Positions 1-8,463 of a stretch of DNA of 49,512 bases are shown in pieces. Source of the stretch: Gemmatimonadota bacterium (GTDB taxonomy: Bacteria > Gemmatimonadota > Gemmatimonadetes > Gemmatimonadales > GWC2-71-9); NCBI GenBank assembly GCA_029863245.1, contig JAOTVV010000024.1:1-49512 (forward strand), written 5' to 3'. The notes under the pieces were generated by a model that did no database searches, was not told the origin of the DNA, and saw only the letters and a program-made list of their open reading frames with translations. Every line of letters begins with the position of its first letter. Positions within the stretch are counted from its first letter, which is position 1. Made by a program: the position numbers and the translations under genes.

Positions 1-14
1 TTGGACCGCCCATG

Positions 15-60
15 GCGACGGGCGCGCTTCTCCCCCGAGGAGCGCGCCCGTCGCTTTTCT
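15..60 (+). terminator. Intrinsic terminator of a gene left of the window
   Basis: A perfect 14-bp inverted repeat (15-28 against 41-54, arm GCGACGGGCGCGCT) is followed directly by TTTTCTT. This is a textbook rho-independent terminator on the plus strand and must end a transcript coming from outside the window, since no gene lies between it and position 1. Confidence 0.85.
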
Positions 61-144
61 TGCGTGTTCGGCAGTCCGTGGCACCCTGTCGAACCGCAGC
101 GCCCGATCACCAGGTCCCGGCCGACCGACATCAGAGGAGGCCAC

Positions 145-1512
145 ATGTCTGAATCCGTTCGCCTACAGCTCGACGAGTCCGACCTCCCAACGCAGTGGTA
201 CAACATCAACGCTGACATGCCCATGCCGCCAGCGCCGGTGCTCCATCCGCAGACCAAGGAACCGGTCACGCCCGACTTCCTCGGCGTCTTGTTTCCGATG
301 GAGTTGATCCAGCAGGAGGTCAGCACCGAGCGGTACATCGACATCCCCGAGGAGGTGCGGGACATCTACAAGCTGTGGCGACCGACACCGCTCCACCGTG
401 CGCGCCGCCTGGAGCGGGCCCTGGGGACGCCGGCACATATCTACTACAAGTACGAAGGCGTCTCACCCACCGGGAGCCACAAGCCCAATACGGCCGTGGC
501 GCAAGCGTACTACAATCGCGCGGGCGGAACCAAGGCGCTCACCACCGAAACCGGCGCCGGGCAGTGGGGTTCGGCCTTGGCATTTGCGTGCAACGTGTTC
601 GACCTCGATTTGGAGGTCTATATGGTGAAGATCTCCTACGAGCAGAAACCCTATCGTCGGGTGATGATGGAGACGTACGGCGCGCGGGTCTTCGCGAGCC
701 CCACGGACCGAACCCAATTCGGCAAATCGATATTGGCACAGGATCCCGACAGCCCGGGGTCGCTGGGGATCGCCATCTCCGAGGCGGTGGAGGTCGCGGC
801 CACGTCGAACGGGGCCAAGAAGTACAGCCTCGGTTCCGTGCTGAACCACGTCCTGATGCACCAGACGGTGATCGGCGAGGAAGCACTCAAGCAGATGGAC
901 CTGGCCGGAGAGTACCCGGACGTCGTGATCGGGTGTGTGGGAGGCGGATCCAACTTCGCCGGGCTCGCCTATCCGTTCCTCCGTCACAACCTGCGTGACG
1001 GTAAGCGCACGCGGGTCGTGGCGGTGGAACCGACGGCCGCGCCCACCCTGACCCGCGGAGCCTACACCTTCGACTACGGCGACACGGCTCAGATGGCTCC
1101 GATCGTCAAGATGCACACGCTGGGGCACGACTTCGTGCCTGCCCCGATCCATGCCGGCGGCCTCCGCTATCACGGGATGGCGCCGAGCGTGAGCGCGTTA
1201 CGCGATGCGGGGCACATCGAGGCCATCGCGGTGCCGCAGCTCGCGACCTTCGCTGCCGCCCTGCAGTTCGCGAGATCCGAGGGCATCATTCCGGCGCCGG
1301 AGCCGTCGCACGCGATCAAGGTGGTGATCGACGAGGCGCTCGAGGCCAAGGCCACGGGCGAGGAGCCGGTGATCTTGTTCAACCTCTGTGGCCACGGACA
1401 CTTCGACCTCGCGTCGTACGAGGCGTACCTGGGCGGCAAGCTGGTCGACTACGAGTACCCCGCCGAGGCCATCCAGCAAGCCATGAGCCACGTACCGGAG
1501 TTAGGCGGTTAG
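145..1512 (+). CDS. trpB2: TrpB2-type tryptophan synthase beta chain (TrpB-like PLP enzyme)
   Basis: 455 aa, cytosolic fold-type II PLP enzyme that joins indole and serine to tryptophan, or acts as a serine/indole salvage enzyme in the TrpB2 branch. The start is ATG 145 with AGAGGAGG at 133-140; the frame is open further upstream but has no better start. The PLP lysine is K113 in GSHKPN, with ETGAGQWGS at 135-143 and the phosphate loop GCVGGGSN at 263-270. Length and the long N-terminal extension before the lysine fit TrpB2 (about 450 aa) rather than TrpB1 (about 400 aa). No trpA or other trp gene is adjacent, as is usual for TrpB2. Its stop codon lies inside an 8-bp tandem repeat. Confidence 0.93.
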   Translation: MSESVRLQLDESDLPTQWYNINADMPMPPAPVLHPQTKEPVTPDFLGVLFPMELIQQEVSTERYIDIPEEVRDIYKLWRPTPLHRARRLERALGTPAHIYYKYEGVSPTGSHKPNTAVAQAYYNRAGGTKALTTETGAGQWGSALAFACNVFDLDLEVYMVKISYEQKPYRRVMMETYGARVFASPTDRTQFGKSILAQDPDSPGSLGIAISEAVEVAATSNGAKKYSLGSVLNHVLMHQTVIGEEALKQMDLAGEYPDVVIGCVGGGSNFAGLAYPFLRHNLRDGKRTRVVAVEPTAAPTLTRGAYTFDYGDTAQMAPIVKMHTLGHDFVPAPIHAGGLRYHGMAPSVSALRDAGHIEAIAVPQLATFAAALQFARSEGIIPAPEPSHAIKVVIDEALEAKATGEEPVILFNLCGHGHFDLASYEAYLGGKLVDYEYPAEAIQQAMSHVPELGG

Positions 1513-1532
1513 GCGGTTAGGCGGCTGGGCGG
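1501..1532 (+). repeat. 8-bp tandem repeat (TTAGGCGG) across the trpB2 stop codon
   Basis: Three perfect TTAGGCGG units (1501-1508, 1509-1516, 1517-1524) and one CTGGGCGG unit (1525-1532), followed by TTAGCG. The first unit codes for the last residues of TrpB2, and the TAG in the second unit is its stop. Because each unit contains TAG and the unit is not a multiple of 3, all three frames are closed within 24 bp. Confidence 0.9.
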
Positions 1533-1560
1533 TTAGCGAGGTCGGAACCCCGGAGCGCGT

Positions 1561-1580
1561 GCCCGCTTGTGCTAGCGGGC
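1561..1580 (+). terminator. Short hairpin downstream of trpB2
   Basis: A 7-bp stem GCCCGCT / AGCGGGC (1561-1567 and 1574-1580) with a 6-nt loop lies 48 bp after the trpB2 stop and just before the promoter of the next gene. There is no T tract, so termination here is a guess from position. Confidence 0.35.
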
Positions 1581-1592
1581 ACCCCGCAACGG

Positions 1593-1622
1593 TTGTGGGG
1601 CTGCCGACCGCAACGCTAGAAT
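1593..1622 (+). promoter_or_regulatory. Candidate promoter for a leaderless mRNA
   Basis: TTGTGG (1593-1598), an 18-bp spacer, and TAGAAT (1617-1622). The -10 hexamer ends 5 bp before ATG 1628, so the predicted transcription start falls on or next to the A of the start codon. No Shine-Dalgarno sequence is present. Confidence 0.5.
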
Positions 1623-1627
1623 AGGCC

Positions 1628-2101
1628 ATGGCGCTCATCCGGTGTCCCGAGTGCGGGATCGATTTGTCGGACAAGGCAGCGGCGTGTCCGCGATGCGGAT
1701 ATCCGATCGTCCGTGGTGCGGCGTTTCCCGGGGCAGGCCGCGGGGTGTCGGCCCTCGACCTTGCCAAATCCGTAGGTGCGCGGATCGTCCTCGGAGCGGT
1801 GCTCGTCGTGAGCGGCGTGGAGTACGAGTCCGGGCCGGTGCTGATCGCGGCAACTGCCGTGCTGGGATCGATCGTTCCCGTGTGGCTCAAGGCGCGCAAG
1901 GCCGAGCGGGTCGCCTTGCCCGCGAGCGTCGACTCGCGCGTGATCGACGAGCGATTCCGAGAGATCGAGGAGCGGTTCGGCGATATGGAACAGAACGCGC
2001 GGCAGATCGCCTACCTGGAGGAGCGGGTGGAGTTTGCGGAGCGGCTGCTCGCGAGCCAGGTCCCCGACGAGAACGACGCCCCGCCCCTCCCTCGGAACTG
2101 A
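1628..2101 (+). CDS. Zinc-ribbon membrane protein with C-terminal coiled coil
   Basis: 157 aa, not assigned to a named family. It begins with a zinc ribbon of two CxxC knuckles (C6, C9, C20, C23), typical of N-terminal zinc_ribbon_2 domains. Two hydrophobic segments follow (about 43-60 and 66-85), then a charged helical stretch (about 95-145) rich in E/R heptads that looks like a coiled coil. The layout suggests an inner-membrane protein with a cytosolic zinc ribbon and oligomerising tail, similar in plan to phage-shock-like small membrane proteins. ATG 1628 has no ribosome-binding site but has a -10 box 5 bp upstream, so it is probably read from a leaderless mRNA. It stands alone on its strand between trpB2 and a convergent small gene. 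Confidence 0.75.
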   Translation: MALIRCPECGIDLSDKAAACPRCGYPIVRGAAFPGAGRGVSALDLAKSVGARIVLGAVLVVSGVEYESGPVLIAATAVLGSIVPVWLKARKAERVALPASVDSRVIDERFREIEERFGDMEQNARQIAYLEERVEFAERLLASQVPDENDAPPLPRN

Positions 2102-2139
2102 CCCGGTTGGCGCGCCGCTTTGCACGGCGGCGCCGTCGA

Positions 2140-2400
2140 TCAGTCCGGAACGACCCTGAAGACCTGATCGTGCGGTCGCACGCGCGCCACGACCTGGATC
2201 GCGACCTCGTCACCGGCATTCGCCCGCTCGACCTTCTGGTGGTTCACCTCCATCGACGTGATGGGTTCGGTGAAGTCGCTGGTGTGTCCCAGAAAGCGTA
2301 CGTTGTCACCCAACGCGACGTGGCCCTCGACGACCTTGACCACCGCCACACTCGGCCCCTTGAAGAAATGCGTCACCGTTCCGACCAGTTGTTCAGCCAT
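2140..2400 (-). CDS. EF-Tu domain 2-like small protein (translation elongation factor-like)
   Basis: 86 aa. The sequence reads as a single beta-barrel of the translation-factor domain 2 type (core VGTVTHFF, then GDNVRFLGHTSDFTEPITSM, then PGDEVAI-like NAGDEVAIQV), without any GTPase domain. Small stand-alone proteins of this kind are annotated as translation elongation factor-like in several phyla; their role is unknown. ATG 2400 was chosen because GGAG stands 7 nt upstream and the frame upstream carries no family-like residues. It is convergent with the zinc-ribbon gene, 38 bp apart. Confidence 0.8.
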   Translation of the reverse strand: MAEQLVGTVTHFFKGPSVAVVKVVEGHVALGDNVRFLGHTSDFTEPITSMEVNHQKVERANAGDEVAIQVVARVRPHDQVFRVVPD

Positions 2401-2584
2401 ACCGTGCTCCAGGGGATGAGATGCACCGGCCTCCCTTTGTGACATACACATCGGGCACGGCACGCGCCAGATCGGTGACGGACCGTGCAGCACCCATCTG
2501 CGAGTATATGCATCAGGATTGCGCGGCCGCCGAGCGAGCGCTGGCGACCCTTAACTTGTGACCTTCTGAGCGGGCGTGACCGCC

Positions 2585-3292
2585 ATGGACCATCGAGTTC
2601 CCACCCCTCCATCGTACGCGTCGCCGCCCCGAACCGCGATCGTCGCCGGCGCCACGGGGCTGGTCGGTGGCCACTGCGTGACGGACCTGCTGGCGTCCGA
2701 CCGTTACGTGTCGGTCATCGCCGTCGGCCGGCGTCCCCTCGATCGTGCACACCCCAAGCTGCGTCAGGTGATGGTCGATTTCGCCGACCTCGAGTCGGCA
2801 CGCGATCTCGCCGCCGACGACGTGTTCTGCTGCCTCGGCACCACGATCGGCAAAGCGGGCTCACGCGATGCGTTTCGGCAGGTCGACTTCGGATACCCGT
2901 TGGCGCTTGCGCGCGCCACGGTCGGCCAGGGTGCGCAACGGCTTCTGCTGGTGTCGTCGCTCGGGGCCGATCCCGACTCACGGACCTTCTACCTCAGGGT
3001 GAAAGGCGACTTGGAAGCGGCGATTCGGAAGCTGCCGTTCACGGCGGCGCTCGTGTTTCGACCGTCGCTGTTGCTGGGAGAGCGGAAGGAGCTCCGTTTG
3101 GGCGAGCGGGTGAGCGCCATGGCGATGCTGGGCCTGTCGCCGCTCATGCGCGGGCGGTTCAGCCGGCTCCGGCCGGTCCGCGCTGCCGACGTCGCGCGGG
3201 CCATGGTACGCGCAGCGCAGCTCGAAACCGAAGGATACTCCATCTTCGAGTCGGACCAGATCGCGGATCTCGCCTCACGCCCCGACGTTTGA
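2585..3292 (+). CDS. Atypical short-chain dehydrogenase, NAD(P)H-binding (HTATIP2/TIP30-like)
   Basis: 235 aa from ATG 2585 (a GTG at 2576 is an alternative). The Rossmann loop GATGLVGG starts about residue 22, followed by an AVGRRPL segment expected to bind the NADP ribose-phosphate, a CLGTT strand, and the catalytic-region YLRVKGDLE in place of the classic YxxxK. The pattern fits the TIP30/YbjT-like atypical SDRs, whose substrates are mostly unknown. A TAACTT hexamer at 2552-2557 could be its -10 box but no -35 is obvious. Its last 18 bp overlap the end of the convergent quinone reductase gene. Confidence 0.8.
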   Translation: MDHRVPTPPSYASPPRTAIVAGATGLVGGHCVTDLLASDRYVSVIAVGRRPLDRAHPKLRQVMVDFADLESARDLAADDVFCCLGTTIGKAGSRDAFRQVDFGYPLALARATVGQGAQRLLLVSSLGADPDSRTFYLRVKGDLEAAIRKLPFTAALVFRPSLLLGERKELRLGERVSAMAMLGLSPLMRGRFSRLRPVRAADVARAMVRAAQLETEGYSIFESDQIADLASRPDV

Positions 3293-4327
3293 GGCGGTCA
3301 GCACTACCTTGCCGAGATTGCGGCGCTCGTGGATGTAGCGATGCGCCTCTACGGCACCGGCGCGGGTGAGCGGGAAGGCGCGGTCGACCACCGGACGCAG
3401 CGCCCCGCTCGCCACACCCTCGTTGATCTCTGCAAGAGCGGGCAGGAGCAGCTGATTCTTGGACTCCAGATGCAACAGATGCACGCCGAAGATGCCCACG
3501 TTCGGCATGATGAGCGAGTAGGGATGGAATCGCGGCGTGCGGAGCCACGCCAAGGCCGCTCGTAGCAGGTTCTTCCGTCGGCCCGGCATCGCCTCGCTCA
3601 GACCGTAGAACACGAGGCGCCCGAGCGGGGCGAGGAGCCGGCGACACGCCGCCGTAGCCTTCCCGCCGATGGGATCGAGAGCGATGTCGATATTGCGCGG
3701 GCCGACGTGCTGCTCGACCGCGGGCGCCCAGTCCCCGCGCGAGTCGAAGCATGCCTCCGCACCGAGGTCGTCAGTCACGAACGCCCGCTTCTGGGACGTG
3801 CCGGCGGTCCCGATGACGCGCAGCCCCCGGTTGACGGCGAGCTGCACCGCCGCCGTCCCCACTCCGCCCCCGGCACCGAGCACGAGAACCATCTCGCCGG
3901 CGCGGGCCCGCGCTGCTTCGAACAGGCAGACCCACGCCGTGAGGAACGCGACGGGGACCGCCACCGCCTGCTCCGGCGTGAGTGATGGTGGATACGGCGC
4001 GAGCTGATTGGCTCCCACCACCACGTCGCGCGCGTAGCCGCCGAAGCGGAGCAGCGCGACCGCGCGGTCGCCGACTTTCCATCCCTTGACCTCGTTCCCC
4101 GCGCGTACGACCTCGCCGGCGATCTCGAACCCGGGGCTGTAGGGTCGCGGCGGCACCGTGCCGTACAGACCGGCCCGCATGGCGAGGTCGCCGAAATTGA
4201 CGCCAACGGCCAAGACCCGGAGATGCACGTCGCCGTGGCCCGGGTCGGGGAGCGGCACCTCCCGTTCCACGAACACGTCCGGCGGCCCGTGGCGCTCGAT
4301 CAGTATCGCGGTGGTCGTGGTCGGCAT
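3275..4327 (-). CDS. Zinc-independent MDR quinone oxidoreductase (VAT-1/Qor-like)
   Basis: 350 aa medium-chain dehydrogenase/reductase. An N-terminal GroES-like domain (GVNFGDLAMRAGLY, then PGFEIAGEV) is followed by a Rossmann domain with GAGGGVGTAAVQLA near residue 150. The cysteines needed for catalytic or structural zinc are missing, placing it with NADPH:quinone reductases. The C-terminal stretch with HLLHLESKNQLL resembles the VAT-1 homologue group. It starts 21 bp after the aspartoacylase-like gene ends, so it is probably the last gene of the rimK operon; its 3' end overlaps the convergent SDR gene by 18 bp. Confidence 0.88.
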   Translation of the reverse strand: MPTTTTAILIERHGPPDVFVEREVPLPDPGHGDVHLRVLAVGVNFGDLAMRAGLYGTVPPRPYSPGFEIAGEVVRAGNEVKGWKVGDRAVALLRFGGYARDVVVGANQLAPYPPSLTPEQAVAVPVAFLTAWVCLFEAARARAGEMVLVLGAGGGVGTAAVQLAVNRGLRVIGTAGTSQKRAFVTDDLGAEACFDSRGDWAPAVEQHVGPRNIDIALDPIGGKATAACRRLLAPLGRLVFYGLSEAMPGRRKNLLRAALAWLRTPRFHPYSLIMPNVGIFGVHLLHLESKNQLLLPALAEINEGVASGALRPVVDRAFPLTRAGAVEAHRYIHERRNLGKVVLTASNVGA

Positions 4328-4348
4328 CGGACGTATGGGTGTCCCCGG

Positions 4349-5341
4349 TTAGGCACGACTCGGCCGTTTCTTGGCGGGCTTGCCCTTCTTCACTGGCGTC
4401 ACGGCAAGGTGCACCAGGGCGTTGCCGCGGTGCACCAGCGGGTGTCTGGTCAACCCCAACACGATCCCGTCAGCGGGTGCCCGCACCTGGGAGCGCGCCT
4501 CGCCAAACGTATCGGCCACGACGCCCAACGCCTGGTCTCGGCGTACACGTTCGCCCAGTTGGATATGTAGTCGAGCGATCCCGCTTTGCCGCGCCCGGAT
4601 CCATCGCGTCTTGTCGATGCGGGTTGGCGGATCGGCGGGAGCCGGCTCGCCGTCGGGCACCATCTTGAGCGCCGCCAGCACACGGTGCACGCCGGCGACA
4701 CCCGCGTTGACCGCCTCGTCATCGAACCGGCTCGCCTCGCCCGCCTCGTAGACCAGGCAGGGAATCCCCCGCTCGGCCGCCGCCTGCCGCAGTGACCCGT
4801 CCGGGCCGGGGCCGTGCACCATGAGCGCCGTTCCAAACGCGCCGGCCAGCCTTCGCACCGCGCGATCGTCGAGGTTACCGCGGACGTGGGGGTAGTTGGT
4901 GCGGTGGTTGGAGCCGGTGTGGCAGTCGATCCCGTGGGTCGAGCGGGCGACAATCTCGGTCATGAACAGGTGAGCGAGTCGCGCTGCAAGCGATCCGGTC
5001 TCGGACCCGGGAAAGCTCCGGTTCAGGTCCCGCCGGTCGGGAAGGTAGCGCGACTCGGCCACGAAACCGAACACGTTCACGACTGGCACAGCGAGGATCG
5101 TGCCGCGAAGCGTCTCGGGATCCAGCGGTTGCAACGCGTCCCGGATGATCTCGACGCCGTTGATCTCGTCGCCGTGGAGTGCGGCGCTGAGCCAGACGCA
5201 GGGCCCGGGCCGCCGACCGTGCACGACAGCGACAGGCAGGGAGAGGAAGACCCCAGTCGGGAGCCGAGCGATGGGGATCTCGAGCCGCCGCTTGGTGCCG
5301 CGCCGAACCGCCATGCCTGCGATGCGGAGCCCGGCGGCCAC
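4349..5341 (-). CDS. Succinylglutamate desuccinylase/aspartoacylase family zinc hydrolase
   Basis: 330 aa metallocarboxypeptidase-like enzyme (M14 family, AstE/ASPA branch). The zinc site is visible as HGDE (about residues 56-59) and the later His in DCHTGSNH; a YEAGE motif supplies the catalytic Glu region. The C-terminal third is a lipoyl-like beta domain (IARLHIQLGERV then ADGIVLGLTRHPLVHRG), typical of the COG3608 deacylases found beside RimK. The start is GTG 5341, one base after the rimK stop, preceded by GAAGGG; an in-frame ATG lies 27 bp further in. Context suggests it removes or edits glutamate or a related acyl group linked to RimK action; this is an inference. Confidence 0.9.
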   Translation of the reverse strand: MAAGLRIAGMAVRRGTKRRLEIPIARLPTGVFLSLPVAVVHGRRPGPCVWLSAALHGDEINGVEIIRDALQPLDPETLRGTILAVPVVNVFGFVAESRYLPDRRDLNRSFPGSETGSLAARLAHLFMTEIVARSTHGIDCHTGSNHRTNYPHVRGNLDDRAVRRLAGAFGTALMVHGPGPDGSLRQAAAERGIPCLVYEAGEASRFDDEAVNAGVAGVHRVLAALKMVPDGEPAPADPPTRIDKTRWIRARQSGIARLHIQLGERVRRDQALGVVADTFGEARSQVRAPADGIVLGLTRHPLVHRGNALVHLAVTPVKKGKPAKKRPSRA

Positions 5342-5342
5342 G

Positions 5343-6248
5343 TCAGCCCTTCACGCGGTCCTTGGTCCTGCTGGGCGCCGCGTTCTTCTCGATGAACTCG
5401 ATGATCTTCGCCGCCACATTTACCTCCGTTGCCGCCTCGATGCCCTCGAGGCCCGGCGACGAGTTCACCTCCATCACCACCGCACCATGGTTGGACCGTA
5501 GCATGTCGACGCCGGATACGTTGAGGCCCATGGCCTTGGCCGATCGCACCGCGGTGCTCCGCTCTTCCGGCGTGAGCTTGATGGCTTCGGCCGTGCCGCC
5601 GCGGTGCAAGTTCGATCGGAACTCGCCTTCGGCCGCTTTCCTTCGCATCGCCGCCACGACCTTGCCGCCGACCACGATGGCCCGGAGGTCCATCCCCTTG
5701 GCTTCCTTGATGTACTCCTGCACCAGGATATTGGCGTCGAGGCCGCGGAACGCTTCGATGACGGATTCGGCCGCCTTCTTCGTTTCCGCCAGCACGACAC
5801 CGATGCCCTGGGTTCCCTCCAGCAGCTTGACGACGAGCGGGGCGCCACCGGCGATGTGGATCAACCCGTCGACGTCCTTCGTGGAGTGGGCGAACCCCGT
5901 GACCGGGAGCCCGATTCCCTGGCGCGACAGGAGCTGGAGCGAGCGAAGCTTGTCCCGCGAGCGGGAGATGCCCTGCGATTCGTTCACCGAGAACACACCC
6001 TGCATCTCGAACTGCCGCACGACGGCCGTGCCGTAGAAGGTGCGGGACGCGCCGATCCGGGGAATGACCGCGGAGAAGCCCGTCAGCGGCTCGCCACGGA
6101 ACATCACGACCGGCTTGTGCGAGGTGATGTCCATGTAACACCGCAGGTAATCGATCACGTGCATCTCGTGTCCCCGCTCCCGGCCCGCCTCCACTAGGCG
6201 GCGAGTCGAGTACAGCGAAGCTTTGCGCGACAGGACCGCAATCTTCAC
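5343..6248 (-). CDS. rimK: RimK-family ATP-grasp ligase (ribosomal protein S6-glutamate ligase type)
   Basis: 301 aa, the normal RimK length. It ligates L-glutamate to the C-terminus of ribosomal protein S6 in Escherichia coli; related enzymes act on other substrates. The N-terminal RimK domain contains [12 protein letters not shown], and the ATP-grasp core shows the glycine-rich loop [13 protein letters not shown] (about 142-154) and the metal-binding [11 protein letters not shown] near 253. Start GTG 6248 is preceded by GGAGTGAGG, 4 bp after the protease stop codon. It is the middle gene of a protease-rimK-deacylase cluster, a widely seen arrangement. Confidence 0.93.
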   Translation of the reverse strand: MKIAVLSRKASLYSTRRLVEAGRERGHEMHVIDYLRCYMDITSHKPVVMFRGEPLTGFSAVIPRIGASRTFYGTAVVRQFEMQGVFSVNESQGISRSRDKLRSLQLLSRQGIGLPVTGFAHSTKDVDGLIHIAGGAPLVVKLLEGTQGIGVVLAETKKAAESVIEAFRGLDANILVQEYIKEAKGMDLRAIVVGGKVVAAMRRKAAEGEFRSNLHRGGTAEAIKLTPEERSTAVRSAKAMGLNVSGVDMLRSNHGAVVMEVNSSPGLEGIEAATEVNVAAKIIEFIEKNAAPSRTKDRVKG

Positions 6249-6252
6249 AGCC

Positions 6253-6741
6253 TCACTCCTCTTCTTCCTCGCTGTTATCCAGAACCAACTCGGCCGGCAG
6301 CCCGGCCAGATAGGACCGCGCCGGATCGATCGCGACGCGGCCGCGAAGCGCCTCCCGCCCGAGCAGCATGCGGAAGCGCATCGGGAGCCTGCTCGCCAGC
6401 GTCAGGTCGATCGACCACGTCAGGTCCCCGATGGACAGGTCGGTGCGGACCACAATGCGGGTCTCCTCGTGTCCGCTCGACGCGCGTATCAGACGCTCGT
6501 CCAGCACTCGGCACTCGACGGCGGTGAGCTCGTCCCGGCGGCGGGGATTCGCATCAGCCAAGAACCGCACCCACTCCACCTCGTCCCGCCAAAACGTCTT
6601 GGCGTCCACCACGTGGAGCGCCGAGGACCGGGCGCCGGTGTCGAGCTTTGCCTTGATCTTGGGGATGCCGAATGCCGGAAGGCTGACCCACTCTCGCCAG
6701 CCGAGCGTGAGTGATGGGCGTCCGGGAGGGATCACCACCAC
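6253..6741 (-). CDS. Putative ATP-dependent zinc protease, retropepsin-like (RimB-like)
   Basis: 162 aa. The family signature [12 protein letters not shown] (about 32-43) is the aspartic-protease-like DTG motif of the COG4067 group, followed by the second half with [10 protein letters not shown]. Such proteins are encoded beside rimK and are annotated as ATP-dependent zinc proteases or RimB; a proteolytic role in glutamate-tail editing has been proposed for relatives. The start is taken as GTG 6741, the first of three successive GTG codons, without a clear ribosome-binding site, so the N-terminus is uncertain. The protein ends in a run of six acidic residues (SEEEEE). First gene of the operon. 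Confidence 0.88.
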   Translation of the reverse strand: MVVIPPGRPSLTLGWREWVSLPAFGIPKIKAKLDTGARSSALHVVDAKTFWRDEVEWVRFLADANPRRRDELTAVECRVLDERLIRASSGHEETRIVVRTDLSIGDLTWSIDLTLASRLPMRFRMLLGREALRGRVAIDPARSYLAGLPAELVLDNSEEEEE

Positions 6742-6922
6742 GGCATGCAGCAGAATGAATCCATCGTTTTAATATCGCACGATGACCGCCACCGTAGAAG
6801 GCCGGCTGGATCGGCGGCGGGTGAGCCCGGCTATTGCGTCTTCGGCCGCGACGGGCCTACTTGAGCGGGGTCAGATCGAACGATGGACGGGCCGCGCCAA
6901 CCTCCCACTGAAAGGAGCCTGC

Positions 6923-7252
6923 GTGCGACGCGTCATCAAAGCGCTATTCTGGCTCGCCTTCGCGCTCGCAATCGTCGGCACCGGGTCGTACGCCAGCGCG
7001 CGATTCACCGCGGGCGAGCTGGTGGGGGGGCCGCGGTCTCCGGTCGAAGGACGGACCAGCACATTCGCGTTTCGGGGCGTGGAGTCCGTCAAGGGCAACC
7101 CGCGCGCGTGGGTTCTTACGTACTCGAGGGTTCGACTGCCAGGGGTGAACCGTGTACGGGTTGTCGTCTCGGTTGCCGGCAAGCTGTTGGCCGTCCAGCC
7201 GCCCGATCTGGAAGCGCGACTCGCGGCATACCGGCGATCACTCGAGCCGTAG
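6923..7252 (+). CDS. Small single-pass membrane protein of unknown function
   Basis: 109 aa. A hydrophobic segment at about residues 5-24 is a signal anchor or uncleaved signal peptide; the rest is a small soluble domain with beta-rich LTYSRVRLPGVNRVRVVVSV. I do not recognise the family. GTG 6923 was chosen because AAAGGAG (6911-6917) stands 5 nt upstream. The frame is also open from ATG 6782, and a TAATAT hexamer (6770-6775) ends 6 bp before that ATG, so a longer leaderless product of 156 aa is possible; the extra 47 residues look disordered. Confidence 0.6.
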   Translation: MRRVIKALFWLAFALAIVGTGSYASARFTAGELVGGPRSPVEGRTSTFAFRGVESVKGNPRAWVLTYSRVRLPGVNRVRVVVSVAGKLLAVQPPDLEARLAAYRRSLEP

Positions 7253-7284
7253 GGGACGCACAGGGCCGACGCGCGACAGCCGGC

Positions 7285-8463
7285 CTAGGTCCCTCCACTC
7301 GCGGCCTCCCGCAACAGGCTCCGGGCAATCACCAGCCGCTGGATCTGGTTGGTACCCTCGTAGATCTGCGTGATCTTGGCGTCGCGCATGTACTTCTCGA
7401 TCGGATAGTCCTTGCAGTAGCCGTAGCCGCCGAATAGCTGCACGCAGTCAGTGGTGACCCGCATCGCCACGTCGGTGGCCATGAGCTTGCACATCGCCGA
7501 CACCTTGGTGATGTGGCGGTGCCCGGAATCGATCACGCGGGCTGCATGATGCACCAACTGCCGGGCGGCCTCGACCTGGGTCGCCATGTCCGCGAGCATC
7601 CACTGCACTCCCTGGAACGAACTCACTGACTGGCCAAACTGCTGGCGCTCGTGCGTGTATTGCATGGCGAGGTCGAGCGCGCCCTGCGCGAGTCCCACGG
7701 CCTGCGCCGCCACCCCGGGCCGTGCCCGGTCCAACGTGATCATCGCGTGCTTGAATCCCCGCCCCTCTTCTCCTCCCAGGAGGTTCTCCGCCGGTACCCG
7801 GCAATCCTCCAGATGAATCTCGACCACGGGAACGCAACGGATCCCCATCTTGTCTTCGTGCTTGCCCACCCGGTAGCCCGGTGTCCCCTCCTCCACCACG
7901 AACGCCGAGACGCCGCGCGCGCCGCGGCCCGGCTCGGTGACGGCGAAGATGGTGTTGAACGACGCGACCGACCCGCCGGTGTTCCACTTCTTCTCTCCCC
8001 GTAACACGTAGTGGTCACCGTTCCTCTCGGCGAGCGTCTTCATCGAGCCGGCATCGGATCCGGCTTCCTTCTCCGACAGTCCGAACGCGATGAGCTTCTC
8101 ACCCGCGGCAATGCCCGGGAGCCAGCGCTCTTTCTGCTCGTTGGTGCCTCCGACGATGATCGGAAAGGAACCGAGCGCGTTCACCGCGAAGCCTACACCC
8201 ATGCCGCCGCAGGCCCGCGAGAACTCCTCCACGACGAGGCAGAGATCCAGCACCCCGCCGCCAAGGCCACCGTACTCCTTCGGGATCCACACGCCCGAGA
8301 GTCCCGCGTCCCGGATGGCGTGTTGAACCTCCCATGGATAGGTCTGCTCGGCATCGTACTTCATCGCGACCGGTCGCATGACGGTCTCGGCCACCTCGCG
8401 CGCGCGCGCCCTCAGGTCGACCTGTTGAGGGGTGTATAGCTCTTCGATCATGATGGCACCCAT
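7285..8463 (-). CDS. Acyl-CoA dehydrogenase
   Basis: 392 aa FAD enzyme that introduces the alpha-beta double bond into an acyl-CoA. The family signatures FGLSEKEAGSDAGS (about 128-141) and GYGYCKDYPIEKYMRDAKI lie at the expected places, and the catalytic base is the Glu in IYEGTNQIQ near residue 370. The length is normal for short- or medium-chain enzymes. The start is ATG 8463; an in-frame ATG 12 bp later is the alternative. It stands alone, convergent with the small membrane protein gene, and is separate from the acyl-CoA dehydrogenase at 23.9 kb. Confidence 0.93.
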   Translation of the reverse strand: MGAIMIEELYTPQQVDLRARAREVAETVMRPVAMKYDAEQTYPWEVQHAIRDAGLSGVWIPKEYGGLGGGVLDLCLVVEEFSRACGGMGVGFAVNALGSFPIIVGGTNEQKERWLPGIAAGEKLIAFGLSEKEAGSDAGSMKTLAERNGDHYVLRGEKKWNTGGSVASFNTIFAVTEPGRGARGVSAFVVEEGTPGYRVGKHEDKMGIRCVPVVEIHLEDCRVPAENLLGGEEGRGFKHAMITLDRARPGVAAQAVGLAQGALDLAMQYTHERQQFGQSVSSFQGVQWMLADMATQVEAARQLVHHAARVIDSGHRHITKVSAMCKLMATDVAMRVTTDCVQLFGGYGYCKDYPIEKYMRDAKITQIYEGTNQIQRLVIARSLLREAASGGT

